Assembly (NCBI GenBank): GCA_965153455.1
Contig: OZ234494.1
Location: 12,772,001-12,836,000, forward strand
Direction: 5' to 3'
Length of the DNA stretch: 64,000 nt
From: Sphagnum compactum
Taxonomy: Eukaryota; Bryophyta; Sphagnopsida; Sphagnales
Below, piece after piece: positions 36,130-52,200 of this stretch. The translations under genes and the position numbers were made by a program. How positions within the stretch are numbered: position 1 is the first letter of the stretch; each line of letters starts with the position of its first letter. Below the pieces are notes generated by a model that saw only the letters and a list, made by a program, of their open reading frames with translations, was not told the DNA's origin and ran no database searches.

Positions 36130-39100
36130 CAAAGATGAAGGAAGGCATCAGCCTACCAGAACAAGGAGGGGGTGTGTCACACTGTGGCCTTGCCATTTAC
36201 ATTAATTTAAAAAGTATCTTAAGGCAAAAGAAGAATTATGGAAACTCAAATATTTTCACCATGCAAAAATATAATCTTCAAAAAATCCTCTTAAAGAAAT
36301 CAAAATCCTTCAACATATTTATAACTTTATAACTAATCTCAAGTTTCAACACAAGCCAAAATATCATCTTTCAAAAATCCTCATATAAAAATAGACCTTT
36401 TATTACCTAGGGGCCAAAATCCCTTAAGCTATTATACTCTATAATGAATCTAAATACAATATCCTTGCCTCGGTAGGCAAGGCCAACAAAGGGGCTCTTG
36501 CAAGGTAGTATCATCATACATCAAGCTTCCCAAATTAAGGTTTCACTTAATTAGGATTACATGTAATTAGGTGTAGGGTAATGCCTAAAGATGAGGATGT
36601 TACTCAACATAAAGTAACTGCCAAAATAATCTTTACAAAATGATGCAACAAGAAAAAATAAGATTGTTGACATTGGACACAAGTACATTCTCTAGTTTTC
36701 CATTAACATTCCAATAATTTGATGTCATTAAGGAAAAAAACTTGTTGTAGTTTAACATTTAATTATGTTGACAAAAAAAAACTAGCAACATCAACACCAT
36801 GCACCTATTGTACACATCACCTATCACTTGCTTGATTCATATAATTTATTCTTGACTTGTATCATTTATTCCAAAAGCCCATTATTCTTACTCTTGTTTG
36901 CCAAGCCCTTAAGGAATGGTGACACTTATGTTGGCTTAGTGTGTCCATACAATGTTTATAATAATAAGTGTTCTTTTGTCAACTTGTTCACACCCTCCAA
37001 TTATGTACATGATATGGGATCATGGACTAATTGTGGTCTATAGGTTAAATTGTAAGTTCCATGTATTTCAAAAGCACTCGTATTTTACTTCAACAAGGCC
37101 ATTTCAACCTCCTAACCCCTTTATACACCTTTCCCTAGCCTAATTATACATGCATGTTAAGTTATCCTTCTAGTTTTCTCTTGGTAAAGTTATTAGACAC
37201 TAGTCTAGATCCATTGAGGGTGGGTACCTATCCTATTCAAGGACATTATTTTAATTTGCCCCACCTTTTAAAGTGTAGGCCTTTAATCTTGGACTTTGTG
37301 GTGAGTTCCACAAATTATGGTTCTTAACATAAACATCTTTAAATATATTATAAGATTCATGATCCCATGACCATTAATAATAAGTCACATAATACCATTT
37401 TTTAAAGGTAAAAAGTTTCAGGGCTATCCCCACATGAAGCTTTGAACTAACATCTATTCTTAATTGAATTAATGTAAATACATGGTGTCTAAGGTAGTTA
37501 GAAAGGCAAAAGCCCATGTCTCACCCCATGACGCTCAACTTCAAAAAAGACGAGCCTCTCAACAAAATCACAAAACCTATAGGACAATTGTCCTACAAAT
37601 AAAGTAACCTATTCACTATGGTCATCCATGGAAAAAAAAATCTCATCGTGAATGCCATGTATCCCAAGGGATGGTGCACCATGAATGACATACCCAATAA
37701 CCTATGGTGTGCACAATTAACATGAACACATAAAATTATGACAACAACTACAAAGATCAAGATGAAAGACTTAAAACTCGGTCAACCAACTTCAATTGAT
37801 GTCATTTGCAATTAGGACTTTAAGATACGATATCATTCACGTTGATAACCATTACACACCATGGAACAAGCCCAAAAAGGCCCATTCCACTTGGAAACAT
37901 TATGAGCTTGTAGGACAAGTTCTCATTTAGTTTGGTGATAGTGAATTAAACCATGGAAAGTTCACCATGTTCCAAATTGTAATTGGTTGTTGCCATTATG
38001 GATTCACCAAATGCACACATCCTTCACCGTTCGTGATTTCTAAAAATCAATTGAGTAAAGTGAAAATAACTTGTTGTTGCCTATCCTAATTAAGAAGTCA
38101 ATTGAAAAAATGTCAAACCGCAAGTAGTTAGGTCTACTAAAACCCAACCCTTCGTAAAGCTATATAACTATTCAATTCAACTACATAATACATATGATGA
38201 CATATACCAATAAAAGTTTCTACTATCCAATGGTTATAGACATACATGTCCTTTGTCCACATCTAAATGATTTGTAATTGAATGTATTTAATCCCCACCC
38301 TTCATTACTTTCCACCATTATGCATTGTGATTTTGTAGGAAAAAAAAAACTAATAGTAAGAACCCTAGGTCTCCCTTGGAGAGTTGATCAACACTATCCC
38401 TATCGTAGGGATATATGAAAGGAATTGGAATTTCCATCATCTAAAAATCACAATCCTATAAGCAATGGATAATTTGTCTATATTGCAAAAGGACATTTTA
38501 TCATGGAGAAGGATAATGTCAATCAAATGGTCTTGATAGAGATTTCAAATTTCATAACATGGAACATTTTGAGAAGCTGATTTTTTTCTTCAATCAAATG
38601 GGACAAAGTATTTAATGGGAGACAAAGCGGGAGAAGACAATCCTTGGAAAGGTAAAACATGTTAGCAATTTAGAGAAAACCGTGGAGGAGAGGAGGACCA
38701 ACAAAAAGGGAAGTCTATGGACGGTCTACATCCATCATACATGCATAAACTATAGACCAAACAAATTGGGCTTTTAACACCGGCACTTGCATTGCACCAC
38801 ATGAATTCTTTTGATATACAAACAGATATGTATAACCCAAACAAATTGAGATTTTCAATCCTACTCTATTGGCATCCCATAAATGTCAATCAATCTTCAT
38901 CACACATGGTCATGAAATTTTTGATCCAAGGGATACTATACAGGGGTACAACTACAGGCAGTGTCCGGAGCTTTAGAGGAACACAAATCGTTATTGGCCT
39001 CTACGGGGAGTCAGGACCACTTTTTTGTTCATGGGACCATCTTTCTTTCATCTCTTCAACTTGAATCAATGACCCCAAGAAAAAGAACTTGAGAAACAAA

Positions 39101-39160
39101 GGGTCCTCAGACATTTGCAGAAGCTTGGGACAAAGATGACACCAAATTGGAGCTTGCAAT
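36130..39160. other. Gene-free AT-rich spacer
   Basis: About 3 kb with no recognisable coding sequence on either strand, no clear inverted-repeat termini and only the eroded telo-box copy at 36515-36600. Short frames near 36828-37143 and 38662-39064 show no domain resemblance. Confidence 0.6.
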
Positions 39161-39163
39161 AAG

Positions 39164-42100
39164 TCAAGGAGTAATGAGAAAGTCACCTTTTAGTTGCATC
39201 CAAGAGTCATCGACTCGAAACTCTGTGATTCTGACTTCTGGTCCCACTTTGAAAGTCTTCTGAATAGATGTACCACTTACAGAATCAACTGAAAGTATCT
39301 CCCCACCCTTCTCCACATCAATACGCAAAGTAATTGGGAACTCAGCTTGTCCATATCCAGTGGAGAGATGGTCTGAAGATGAGAATCGTAAGTTCCCATC
39401 CTCAAATTGAACATTCAATGTTGAAGGTTTCCTCGGAAACATCTTTTTGAGAGACCTAGAAAAAAGGGGGCTGGCAAGACTGCCATTTCCAAGAACAGAG
39501 TCATTCTACATGAGTACACAGCAAAAGATTTAAGTAACCAACAAATAAATAGTTACAAAAACATCTGCTCACTTTAGTCAGTTTTAATTATCCAACTTTC
39601 AGAATGCAGGGACTTGAGTTGAAGGACCTGGCATTAAGATGATCTTCTTGCACTCGGATTTGAGCATTGACTAGAAAAGGCTTCTGCAACAGCCTATCAC
39701 ACACAACATTCATCACAAAAATAATCGACTTCCAGTGCTTGCAAAAAGAATTGTGGGACATGGAACAGACAGGCCAGGAAAGATCCTCACATTTGACACT
39801 AACAACAACAGAGATAGATCACAGCAGACAAGTTGAGTTGAATCATTACTGAAATCAAACCTTTTTCTTCCAGGTTTAACAACAACTCTTGAAGCTGTCA
39901 GATCCACCTCTGTCAAGAATACTCCCTGTACAAGAAAAAGCACATGTAAAAACCCAATTACCTCAGAGCATGAAATTGATGGGTTAACAAACTCAGCCAT
40001 ATGCATGATAGGTGAACAAACTCACCAACTCCCCAGCCAAACCCATAGAGAGAAGAATGCATATATATATATGAAATTGCAGAGGATTCTCGACAACAAA
40101 AATTTGAGGTAATATGACAATGACTGCAGTCATAAACTCCATCATGAATGGCAGTGACAAGCTGCCATGACTACCCACTGACTTCATCAGCTCCTGACAG
40201 TGGGTGTGCATAAGTATACAATAATCAGCCCAGACCTTTGGGCACACCATTCTAGAAAATCTGCATCCTGATTTTCTGTTGCATTTCTGGAAGCAACAGG
40301 ATGACTCAGTCCTGATGTCAGCTACCACTCAAGAGAGAAGAAAGCAGGGAAACAGAAATTGAAGCATACCTTGTAGATTGCATTTGTGGCAGAAACCTGA
40401 ACATCCCTAACTTTGCCTGACAAAAGCTCCCAATTGCTACCTTGAACAATCACATCAAGATCTCCACATTCGTCAAGCTGCACACAACAGACAGGCTAAG
40501 TGCATGCAAGCCTGGTTCCTCTGATCATGTCAACATTTTCAGTATTGGAGCAACATGTAAACGAGGCTCCAACAGCATGGGCTTGAGGGTCTCCTTTCAT
40601 GCTCCAACCTCTGGTTGAGGATATTGGACAGGTCTAGGATAAGAAGGGGAGTTCAGACTATGGTATTCCTCATCTCAATCATTGGCCAAGGTGCAAGGCA
40701 ACAATAGGAGTTACCTTGCTCTGGACACTCATGTAAGTCAGAGAGTTCAGATAGTTGGCACCACCAGTGGAGCATGTGGTTACGTTCAATACAATGCGGA
40801 AAACCTCCAACTCACAAGTGAATCTAGTGCAGATCATTAAACTAAGAAGTTCTAGATTTACAGATTTATGGAAATGTCACTAAGAGCACCTCTTGAGAAT
40901 TCCTGGCAATTCAGCAAGATAAAAATTCAAAGACTTGAAAGTTTAATGACATACAACAGGAATTGCATGGAAGAATCACAGTGATGAATATCCTTTTCAA
41001 AATGTGGACATCAATGGGTAGCTGAAAAGGAAGAGTGGATCAAATACACAACCTGAGACTTGAGATAGGTACCAAGGACCTTCTCTAGCAAACCACCCAC
41101 AAAGCTTGTAGAATTCTGACCAGTTGAACTTCCCCTTTGACCTGTGCTGCTCTTCCTCTTCAACTCTGCTTCTTTGTTCCGGTGGCAGCAAATTCGGAAG
41201 CACCTCTGGTTTCCAATCACATACAAAGTATTGTCGCCAATTCTACAATGTGGGCCACCATACTTACTCCCGACATAAATCACCCCATAAGCTCCTCCTG
41301 GCAACAAAATCCAACATAAAAAACCCTAGGATTTTCCCCTCCTGGACAAGCTCATATGTATGAGATTGCAGAGAAAAATAATTCAACAAGACACTTTGAA
41401 GGTAAAAAGCTTTGTGTCAGATCCAACGAAATCAAAACCAACCCATGTCAAGAATGAGTGCAGTCATAACCTTGTGAGTATCACTCCACTCACAAAGTAT
41501 CATCAGAACTTCATCATGAAATGCAGTGAGCGTTTATACCATCCACAACTCCCATTGACTAAACCCTAAACCCCAAAACCCGACATAAATCTCCCCATAA
41601 GCTCCTCCTGGCAACAAAACCCAATATCAAAAACCTTTCCCCCTCCCAGACAAGCTCACATGTATGAGATTGCAGAGGAAAAAAAAATTCAACAAGAACA
41701 GTTTGAAGGCTTTGTGTCAGATGCTGCAAACCAAAACCAACCCACATCAAGAATTGAGTGCGGTCATAACCTTGTGAGTGCCACTCAAAGGATCATCAGA
41801 CCATCACCTTCATCATGAAATGCAGCGAGAGTTGCTGCCACCCACAATTCCTCATTGATGACTTCATCAGCCCACAAAGGGTTTGTGTCCTGAGTTTCTT
41901 TTCATTTCTGGAAGCATTGGGAAGGAAGGAAGGAAGACTCAGTGGTGATCTTCTTGGCTAGCAGCTCACAACATCCTTTCTGCAGTTACAAACTTCCCGG
42001 ATTCTTTTTTGTCGTTTGACATTGCGGCATTCAGCAAGAGAATACGAAGACGCCCCAACAATTCCACAGATACAGGAAAACAGGAACACAGGTCGAAGAA

Positions 42101-42295
42101 GCGAGAGTTGTATTGCTGACCTGAGGAAGAAATGGTTTTCGACGGACGAGGAGGAGACGAAGAATGCGGAGTGTAGCGTCGTTGCTGCTGTGGGGTTGAT
42201 CTCCTCCTTACGGCGCCACCCATCATAGACGATGGCACGGAAGTCATGGTAATAGAAACCCGGGTGATGGGTGGTCCTAGAAAGGCAGCAGCCAT
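39164..42295 (-). CDS. Putative plastid protein with DUF2993 (LmeA-like) domain
   Basis: Exons (-): 42295-42121, 41297-41053, 40477-40370, 39925-39861, 39693-39597, 39505-39164; all GT-AG and in phase, 343 residues. The N-terminus (about 1-58) is Ser/Thr/Arg/Pro-rich like a chloroplast transit peptide. From about 125 on, SFVGGLLEKVLGTYLKSQ, then a segment with LLSGKVRDVQVSATNAIYKG, VDLTASRVVVKPGRK, LVNAQIRVQEDHLNA and LRIDVEKGGEILSV follow the order of DUF2993 proteins of cyanobacteria and plants: amphipathic helix, then β-strands with a conserved 'N-A-x-Y-G' region. The function of plant members is not established; lipid binding is a guess from fold. The 41297 start of exon 2 is duplicated further upstream in intron 1. 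Family call is moderate; exon structure is firmer. Confidence 0.68.
40100..40335 (-). repeat. Dispersed intron repeat, copy E (DUF2993-like gene intron 3)
   Basis: Minus-strand copy starting near TGGTAGCTGACATCAGGACT, with TTGCTTCCAGAAATGCAACA and the CTGTCAGGAGCTGATGAAGT block. The GTCTGACAC block is shortened. Sense to the host gene. Confidence 0.82.
41270..41835. repeat. 310-bp tandem duplication in intron 1 of the DUF2993-like gene
   Basis: The block 41270-41530 is repeated at 41580-41835 with an offset of 310 bp (shared CATAAGCTCCTCCTGGCAAC, ATGTATGAGATTGCAGAG and GTGCAGTCATAACCTTGTGA-like text). The duplicated block includes the exon 2 acceptor and first ~28 coding bases, so a second, unused acceptor-like CAG sits at 41610-41608. 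The block also carries part of the dispersed repeat family. Confidence 0.85.
41385..41525 (-). repeat. Dispersed intron repeat, copy F (partial; DUF2993-like gene intron 1)
   Basis: Distal half only: the CATTTCATGATGAAGTTCTG, GTGAGTG and TATGACTGCACTCATTCTTG blocks and the tail with GATCTGACACAAAGC. Part of the 310-bp tandem duplication with copy G. Sense to the host gene. Confidence 0.75.
41690..41970 (-). repeat. Dispersed intron repeat, copy G (DUF2993-like gene intron 1)
   Basis: Fuller copy adjoining copy F in the 310-bp duplication, with AGCTGCTAGCCAAGAAGATC at its start, TGATGAAGTCATCAATGAGG, and the tail GCATCTGACACAAAGCCTTC. Sense to the host gene. Confidence 0.78.
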
Positions 42296-42499
42296 TGCAA
42301 GTTTCTCCCACAATGCATGTACTGTTTGAAGAAAGAACGAAGCGAGTGCGCCATAAGAGTCCTGAGAAGCTGAAGAAGCACAGAGAGAGAGAGACAGAGA
42401 CAGAGACAGACAGACAGACAAGCAAGCGTGCTGGCAGGCAAGTGTCAGCGAGCGAGAGAGAGAGAGGAGTCGAAACTTGACTGGCCACGGACAAGATGA

Positions 42500-46340
<3,841 letters not shown>

Positions 46341-46349
46341 AAAATGTGC

Positions 46350-49270
46350 AGCTGTGGTCATTTGGCATGCTGGATGAAAAATTGTGTTTCTACCTACAAA
46401 CATTCTCTGTGGAAATTTCAAACAAGTGAATGGTTCCTGACTCATGTGGTATGTCACATGTGATCTGTGTATGGCAACTATAGCATCCAATTCCAACACA
46501 CCTGTGTTACAACCATCCTCCAAATGATTGGCGAAATCATTGCTGCACGGTTAGTTCAAACCATTTCATTTCATTGCTAAAGCAATTTAGCAGCACTTCA
46601 TCTCCTGCTTTGTGAAAATAATGTATGGAAGGTTCTATTTAAAAACAAGAATACCTGCTTGTATGGGAAGAAACAAAAGCCTCATTGAAGAACAAGAGCT
46701 TGAATACCAACACAAGATGGGCTACATCTTTCAAGAATAGCTACCAGAATTTTTTTGGCATAGGTACATCTTTTTTTCATACTCGTTTTTCAGTTGCCAA
46801 ATGAACTGTTTCATTATTACACAGGTAACAACTTATGTGCAATGTAGAGAGATCTGCAACATAACCCTCTACTTGTAAATACCCATCTTTGCAATTGATT
46901 GTTCTGTGTGCCCTATATCTTAGGGTTTTAGGCTAAGACACAGTTTTGCGAAACAAAAAACGGTTTAACAAACTTGAAAAAGGAAGAGTGGCAAGTCACA
47001 ACACATCTTGGAGATGCAAAATTATTTCCTCCCAACTCTTGATAAGTAAACTGGAAAAGTAGGTAACAAGATCCAAACAAGCTCAATTTTCTTGAACAGA
47101 ATTATTCCAAGGTAAGCAGCCAGGTAGTGAAATTGAAAGATGGCTGGGAGCATTGAACAGATTTTGAGGTTTTCCAGCTTGGTGATTAAGACAAGAAACT
47201 CTTCTCATGAAACTAAATACTATCAGTTCCCTAGCTTAGATTTTAAAAGATCTGGCTCCAAATCTACAGGTCCTTGCATTTGTCATTTGATCTTCACTGG
47301 TTGATACTAATATTTGTTAAAATTGTAAATCTCCTCCCAAGCATTGGGTACTAATACAAATACAGAAAAACAACAGCTACTTTGCTTGCTTATTTCTCAG
47401 TAGAAGAAACTTTAGCAAATTAAATTTCAAACTGCCAAACCTTCTGAAATAAATAAACATTCAATAAAGAAGTTTAGGTACAGTAGGCTGTCAAAAGGCA
47501 CAAGATACAGTGCCCTCCAAAGAGTCAGAGTAAAAAGAAACAACTGTTTTTCAATTGCACCACATGGTGACATTTAATGGTGTCTCACTTTATACAGTCC
47601 ACTTTTTTGGATGGGGAAACAAGTAACACTGTTAGGTTTATACAAATAGAGGCCCACAATAGAGGGCCAGGTTTGAGATGCTCTCAGCATTTCATTCCAG
47701 TAGACTCTATTCAAAACAAACTTGCTAGCTTTATGCTTAGAAAACAGACAAGTGAGTTCTAAGAAGTTTCCAAAGTGTAAGATTGTTGCAGAGCCAATGT
47801 CAATTCTACTGATCATGGCATGACATCAGCTTCACTTCTCATAATGTAGGAAATATATGCCTGTGCAGAGATCGAAAGACATCGCTGGAAGGAATGAGAA
47901 CATGTAGGCAAGAGGAGGACAAGTGGTTTCAAGTGGATTCTAGATGACATATCCATATGCAAAAGTATACAATGAAACACAGGTCAGCCATCTAAATGTT
48001 GTCAATTAGCCCTTCAAAATTGTTACAAGTTGACCACCATAATAGAGCATCAATCTTGCACAGAAAGTGCCCTGATTTCATCAGATTTTTTCAATGTACT
48101 ATAAGCTAGCCAAGGAGAATGATGAACAAAAGTCTTGATCAAATGTAGTCATGCACCAAAACCATAAGGGGCCTTCCAACTTTCTCTCTTTCTTTGCCAC
48201 ATGTTCCAACTGCAAGGAATGGATTCACTGGAAAAGAGGATTACCTTAAAACTGATCTTGGTTCTCAACTCAATGTTGCCATCTCCCATCTCACTTTCTG
48301 TGAGGGCCCACCAAGTAGATTGTCAGGTGAAATGAGACCCCAGAAACAAAATTCCCATAATAATACATTGCATGAAAGGTCTGCAGAAAATCTTGCCGCT
48401 TGGGGCACTCAACACTCATCCTTTATCCAATTTAACATAGAATAGCGTCTTTTTTATTGCTTCTAAGCATGCAAGTGCACATTGAATTCAGTCACAGTGT
48501 ACACCGAAGAACTTTCATATGGCATTCATAACTGACTCAGCAAACAGATAGGAGTACAAAGAAGCCTACCCTCAAAATAATTAGTAACAAGGAAAATGTG
48601 TCAAATTTTCACCAAGGTTACGTTGCCACAGCTAACATGTTCTCCAAACGAGTATTGAGGGAGACCTCACAGACTGGATAGAGCCCAAATACATACACCA
48701 CTGCTTTTTCAGCTGGAAAATGTGACTGCATCCACAACCAAAATAGCATCGTGAAATGTAAGAAGGGAGGAAAGGCTTATGTAGCAGCTTACAACTTGGG
48801 GTCATCCCTACTGTGAATCTTCTATTGACATCAGACCTCCTGCTCTGAAATCAAGTAGGTTCCCTGCAACTAGCCAGACACAAGCCATATCTTTCTGAAT
48901 TATGTTAAGACCAGTTGCTACTTTTGATGAGATATTGCATTCAAAAGACTGCTCTGTTGCTCACATGCACAAAATACACAACTTTCAGGCATGGAGTCGT
49001 CCAAAAAAGAAAAGGGACTCCAAAGAGCAGGCAATTACTTCCCTGGTCTTGAAATTCTGAAAGCTCTGAGCTCTCATTCCAGTGAAGATCTCAGACTTCC
49101 CTGTATATTCTAGAATATCATGTTAGGTGAAGTTGATGGTTGTTTTGCCTCAAGATTTGGATCACTCTCAGATGTGCTTAGTACTTGCAGTGTAAGTCAC
49201 CCTTTAAGATATGGAGTTCACAGTTGGCGACACCCTCAGTGAGTTCTGGAGAGAGCTATTCACAAAGACT
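46350..49270. other. Intergenic region
   Basis: About 2.9 kb with no recognisable gene. Frames at 47574-47816 and 48194-48445 have no domain resemblance. The part adjacent to 49276 is probably the 3' UTR of the helicase gene; poly-A and poly-T runs are ordinary. Confidence 0.55.
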
Positions 49271-49275
49271 GCCCT

Positions 49276-52200
49276 TCAATCCCTGCATCTGGCTGTGCAT
49301 AAGACCTGCCACATACATGCTACAAGATCACAGCTAAAATATGTACAATGAATAGTTTATAAAGAGTTACCTCTAAATTATTGCGAATGGGCCTGTAGGA
49401 CCCAAATGTATGTGTGTCAAAAGGAATAGAGCATTCAAGGAAAAAGAACCATTCCCTGGCAGCCCGCTCCACCTGTTGCAGCAGCAATGCTTCAAAGATC
49501 ATCCCCAAGTCCCGTATATTATAATGCTTTGCTTACACATGCTAATAAATTGCTGCTCCATTTTACTTCAAGAATTAGCCTCACACATTGAGACTCACCT
49601 GCCAGCGGCAATACTGGTTATTGCATAATGTGAGGAAAACACGGATCCCCTCCCTTTTTCTTGTGAAAAGAGTTACTGCAGCTGAGGCAAAAAAGTCAAG
49701 CATAAGCTGTCTGTGAACTTCAAGATCTTCATCAATGCCCAAGAATGGAAAGTTCCACATGATGGAGCCCACACAGTCCCATGGCACAGCACACTGTACA
49801 TTTTTCTTGCTCCCACCATCCAGGTCACCAGCTGAGCCTTGACCCAACAAATCTGTTGCATCAATGCCCCATTTCACATGGACTCCAACATCCAAAAGTT
49901 GATGGAGCCGTCTTTGCAGAGAGGGCATCTTTAATAGGGCATTCTCCTTTTTGTCTAGTGATGTTGCAATGATTCTGGTTGGTTCAACATGGTCTGCCAG
50001 GCTCTGAGCAAATGAGAAATCCCCCTCTCCTAGCAATAGAATCTGAAACCTCTCCTTATACAGAAAGCCATTGCAGTAGGCTGTATTCGAAGGAATAAGG
50101 TCGATCAAAGCTTGTGTTGATGGAATGACTTCCTCAAACTCGACAGCACAGTTATCTGATAGGAAATCAGCTCCCTGTATCACCTCATGCAAATATGCGC
50201 AGCTGTTGCCATAACGACAACCCTGCAACCAAGCACTGAACATGCCTGAGCAGAAGGGGTGATAAAACAATTCTGAACTAGAACCTGCAGAAATTGTTAG
50301 CTTGAACTTAACATTTCGACAGACTTTCACCATCACAGAAGAACAACACAAACTGACTTACAGTGGGAGACATGAAGTAGCGGCAATGTTCGCGCCTGGC
50401 TGAAGATGAGTGGGAGAAGGGACAGCTGGTACCTCGGGTGCAAGTTCCAAGAATATAGAACTTACACTGAGGTCTTTTGCTCAGAGTTAAATCTTCTTGC
50501 TCCAGCAATTTAGTGGGCTGCACATCCCTCCATGAGACCTGAGATTACCAGTGGATGAATCTATCAAACGAGTGAATGTGGAATCCATCATACCAGTGAA
50601 CGTGCAATCCATCATACCCCTCACAGCTGAAAGAAATATTTTGTATATGTTGGCACTAAGGGTAGAGATAGAAGATGGAACTCACTTTCTTTGCAAGTGT
50701 CATCAATTTCTTTTCATCCTCAGTTCTGCGAAATACCCCTGAATGTACAAAAGGCAGTCCTCCACAAGTCTGGCGTTCCTCATCCTTGGTAAAGTTGCTC
50801 CCATCCACTGAGAGATAACTAACTCTAGGTCCTTGAAGTTTGGATTGCACCATGCAGCTATGGCTATTACCCTCAGTCACATAGTATGCTGGCGGACCAG
50901 AGACTAGATCCATAAACTCTGGTCTGAACTGATGCATAATTTCCATCATTACATCCGCTGCAAACATGTTTGGCCACACATAATTGAAACATGATGAGAT
51001 AGTGTAACATAAAAGTGACATAGTGGAGTTAAGCTTTCCAGGCCCATGAACACATATGTTTATGATAGATGTTTCTGGACCATAGAAGAACTACTCAAGA
51101 ATTACATCAGCATACTAAGCAACCAACCCAGTTACAATGCAAAAGACACAGAATGTGCCCATGAACCTCTAGCAATAGCTCCCAATTATTCCCCCAAAAT
51201 GGACTTGCCTGTCTCAGCAACAGCATGAAGTGCTGACAGTGAGAGACTATGATGAAGACACCAATTTCTCTCTACTTCATCCACTCCCAATGCTCCCCAT
51301 TCAATCTTGGAAGACGCCTGATTTTTGTTTCTTGATTTTTGTACAAGGTTTTCCAAGTTGTCCAATCGATGTTTGTCCTGCATATGAGGACTTCAATTAT
51401 ATTAACTCACAATGCTAGCAACAGAAGGGCCCTGTTCTTCAGACCTGGTTCTTCTACCAGATTATTCTGGCTTGTAGCAAATTAACTGGGCACGTGAACT
51501 TTGATTGATCACAGAGAGCTCTAGATCACCCTCTATTTCTCATTGACAATTCTTCTCCATGGAGAGGTTTTCCTCACTTTACATCTCATCTTGGGCTATT
51601 TCTGGCCTGACAGGGACCTGTCCAACAGATAATGTTAAACAGGTTCATATACACATTCAGCAAGGCAGGCCCACCTTGAATGTCCGCTGCCAGAACTCAA
51701 ATGCATGTAGGTTGGCAAGAAGCACTGAAGTGTGCATAGGAGAACCTCCTGTACCCATTTCACCTTCCTCTTGATAGTAGCAGTGTAGGTTCAATCGATA
51801 CTGCAGAAAAGCATGTCATAACAGAGCATGTGAGAATAGGTCAGCAACACAACTAAGAAGAGGTCCAGAGAAAGGATCAAACCTTGAAATATGTGGACAT
51901 CCACACAAGTTGAACCTGGGATCATACCTGAAGCTGCTGGCTAAAAGGCTGAAGAATGGGAAATGGAGTGGTGTCCATTATTGCACCCAGTACAACACTC
52001 TCTCTTAAGTACCCAGAGTTAGCTCCATGGATGACAAAGATGGCTGATTCCAAGGACACAGGCAAGCTCACTAGCAGCCGCCCATACATTGTTGGTTGGT
52101 AGGCATCTCTGGCTTTCTGATCAGATAACACAACCACTGCCTGTAGTTTCTCCAATACCTCCAGAGCATTAATCACAGTAGTGAGGGCTGGAGGATTCAT

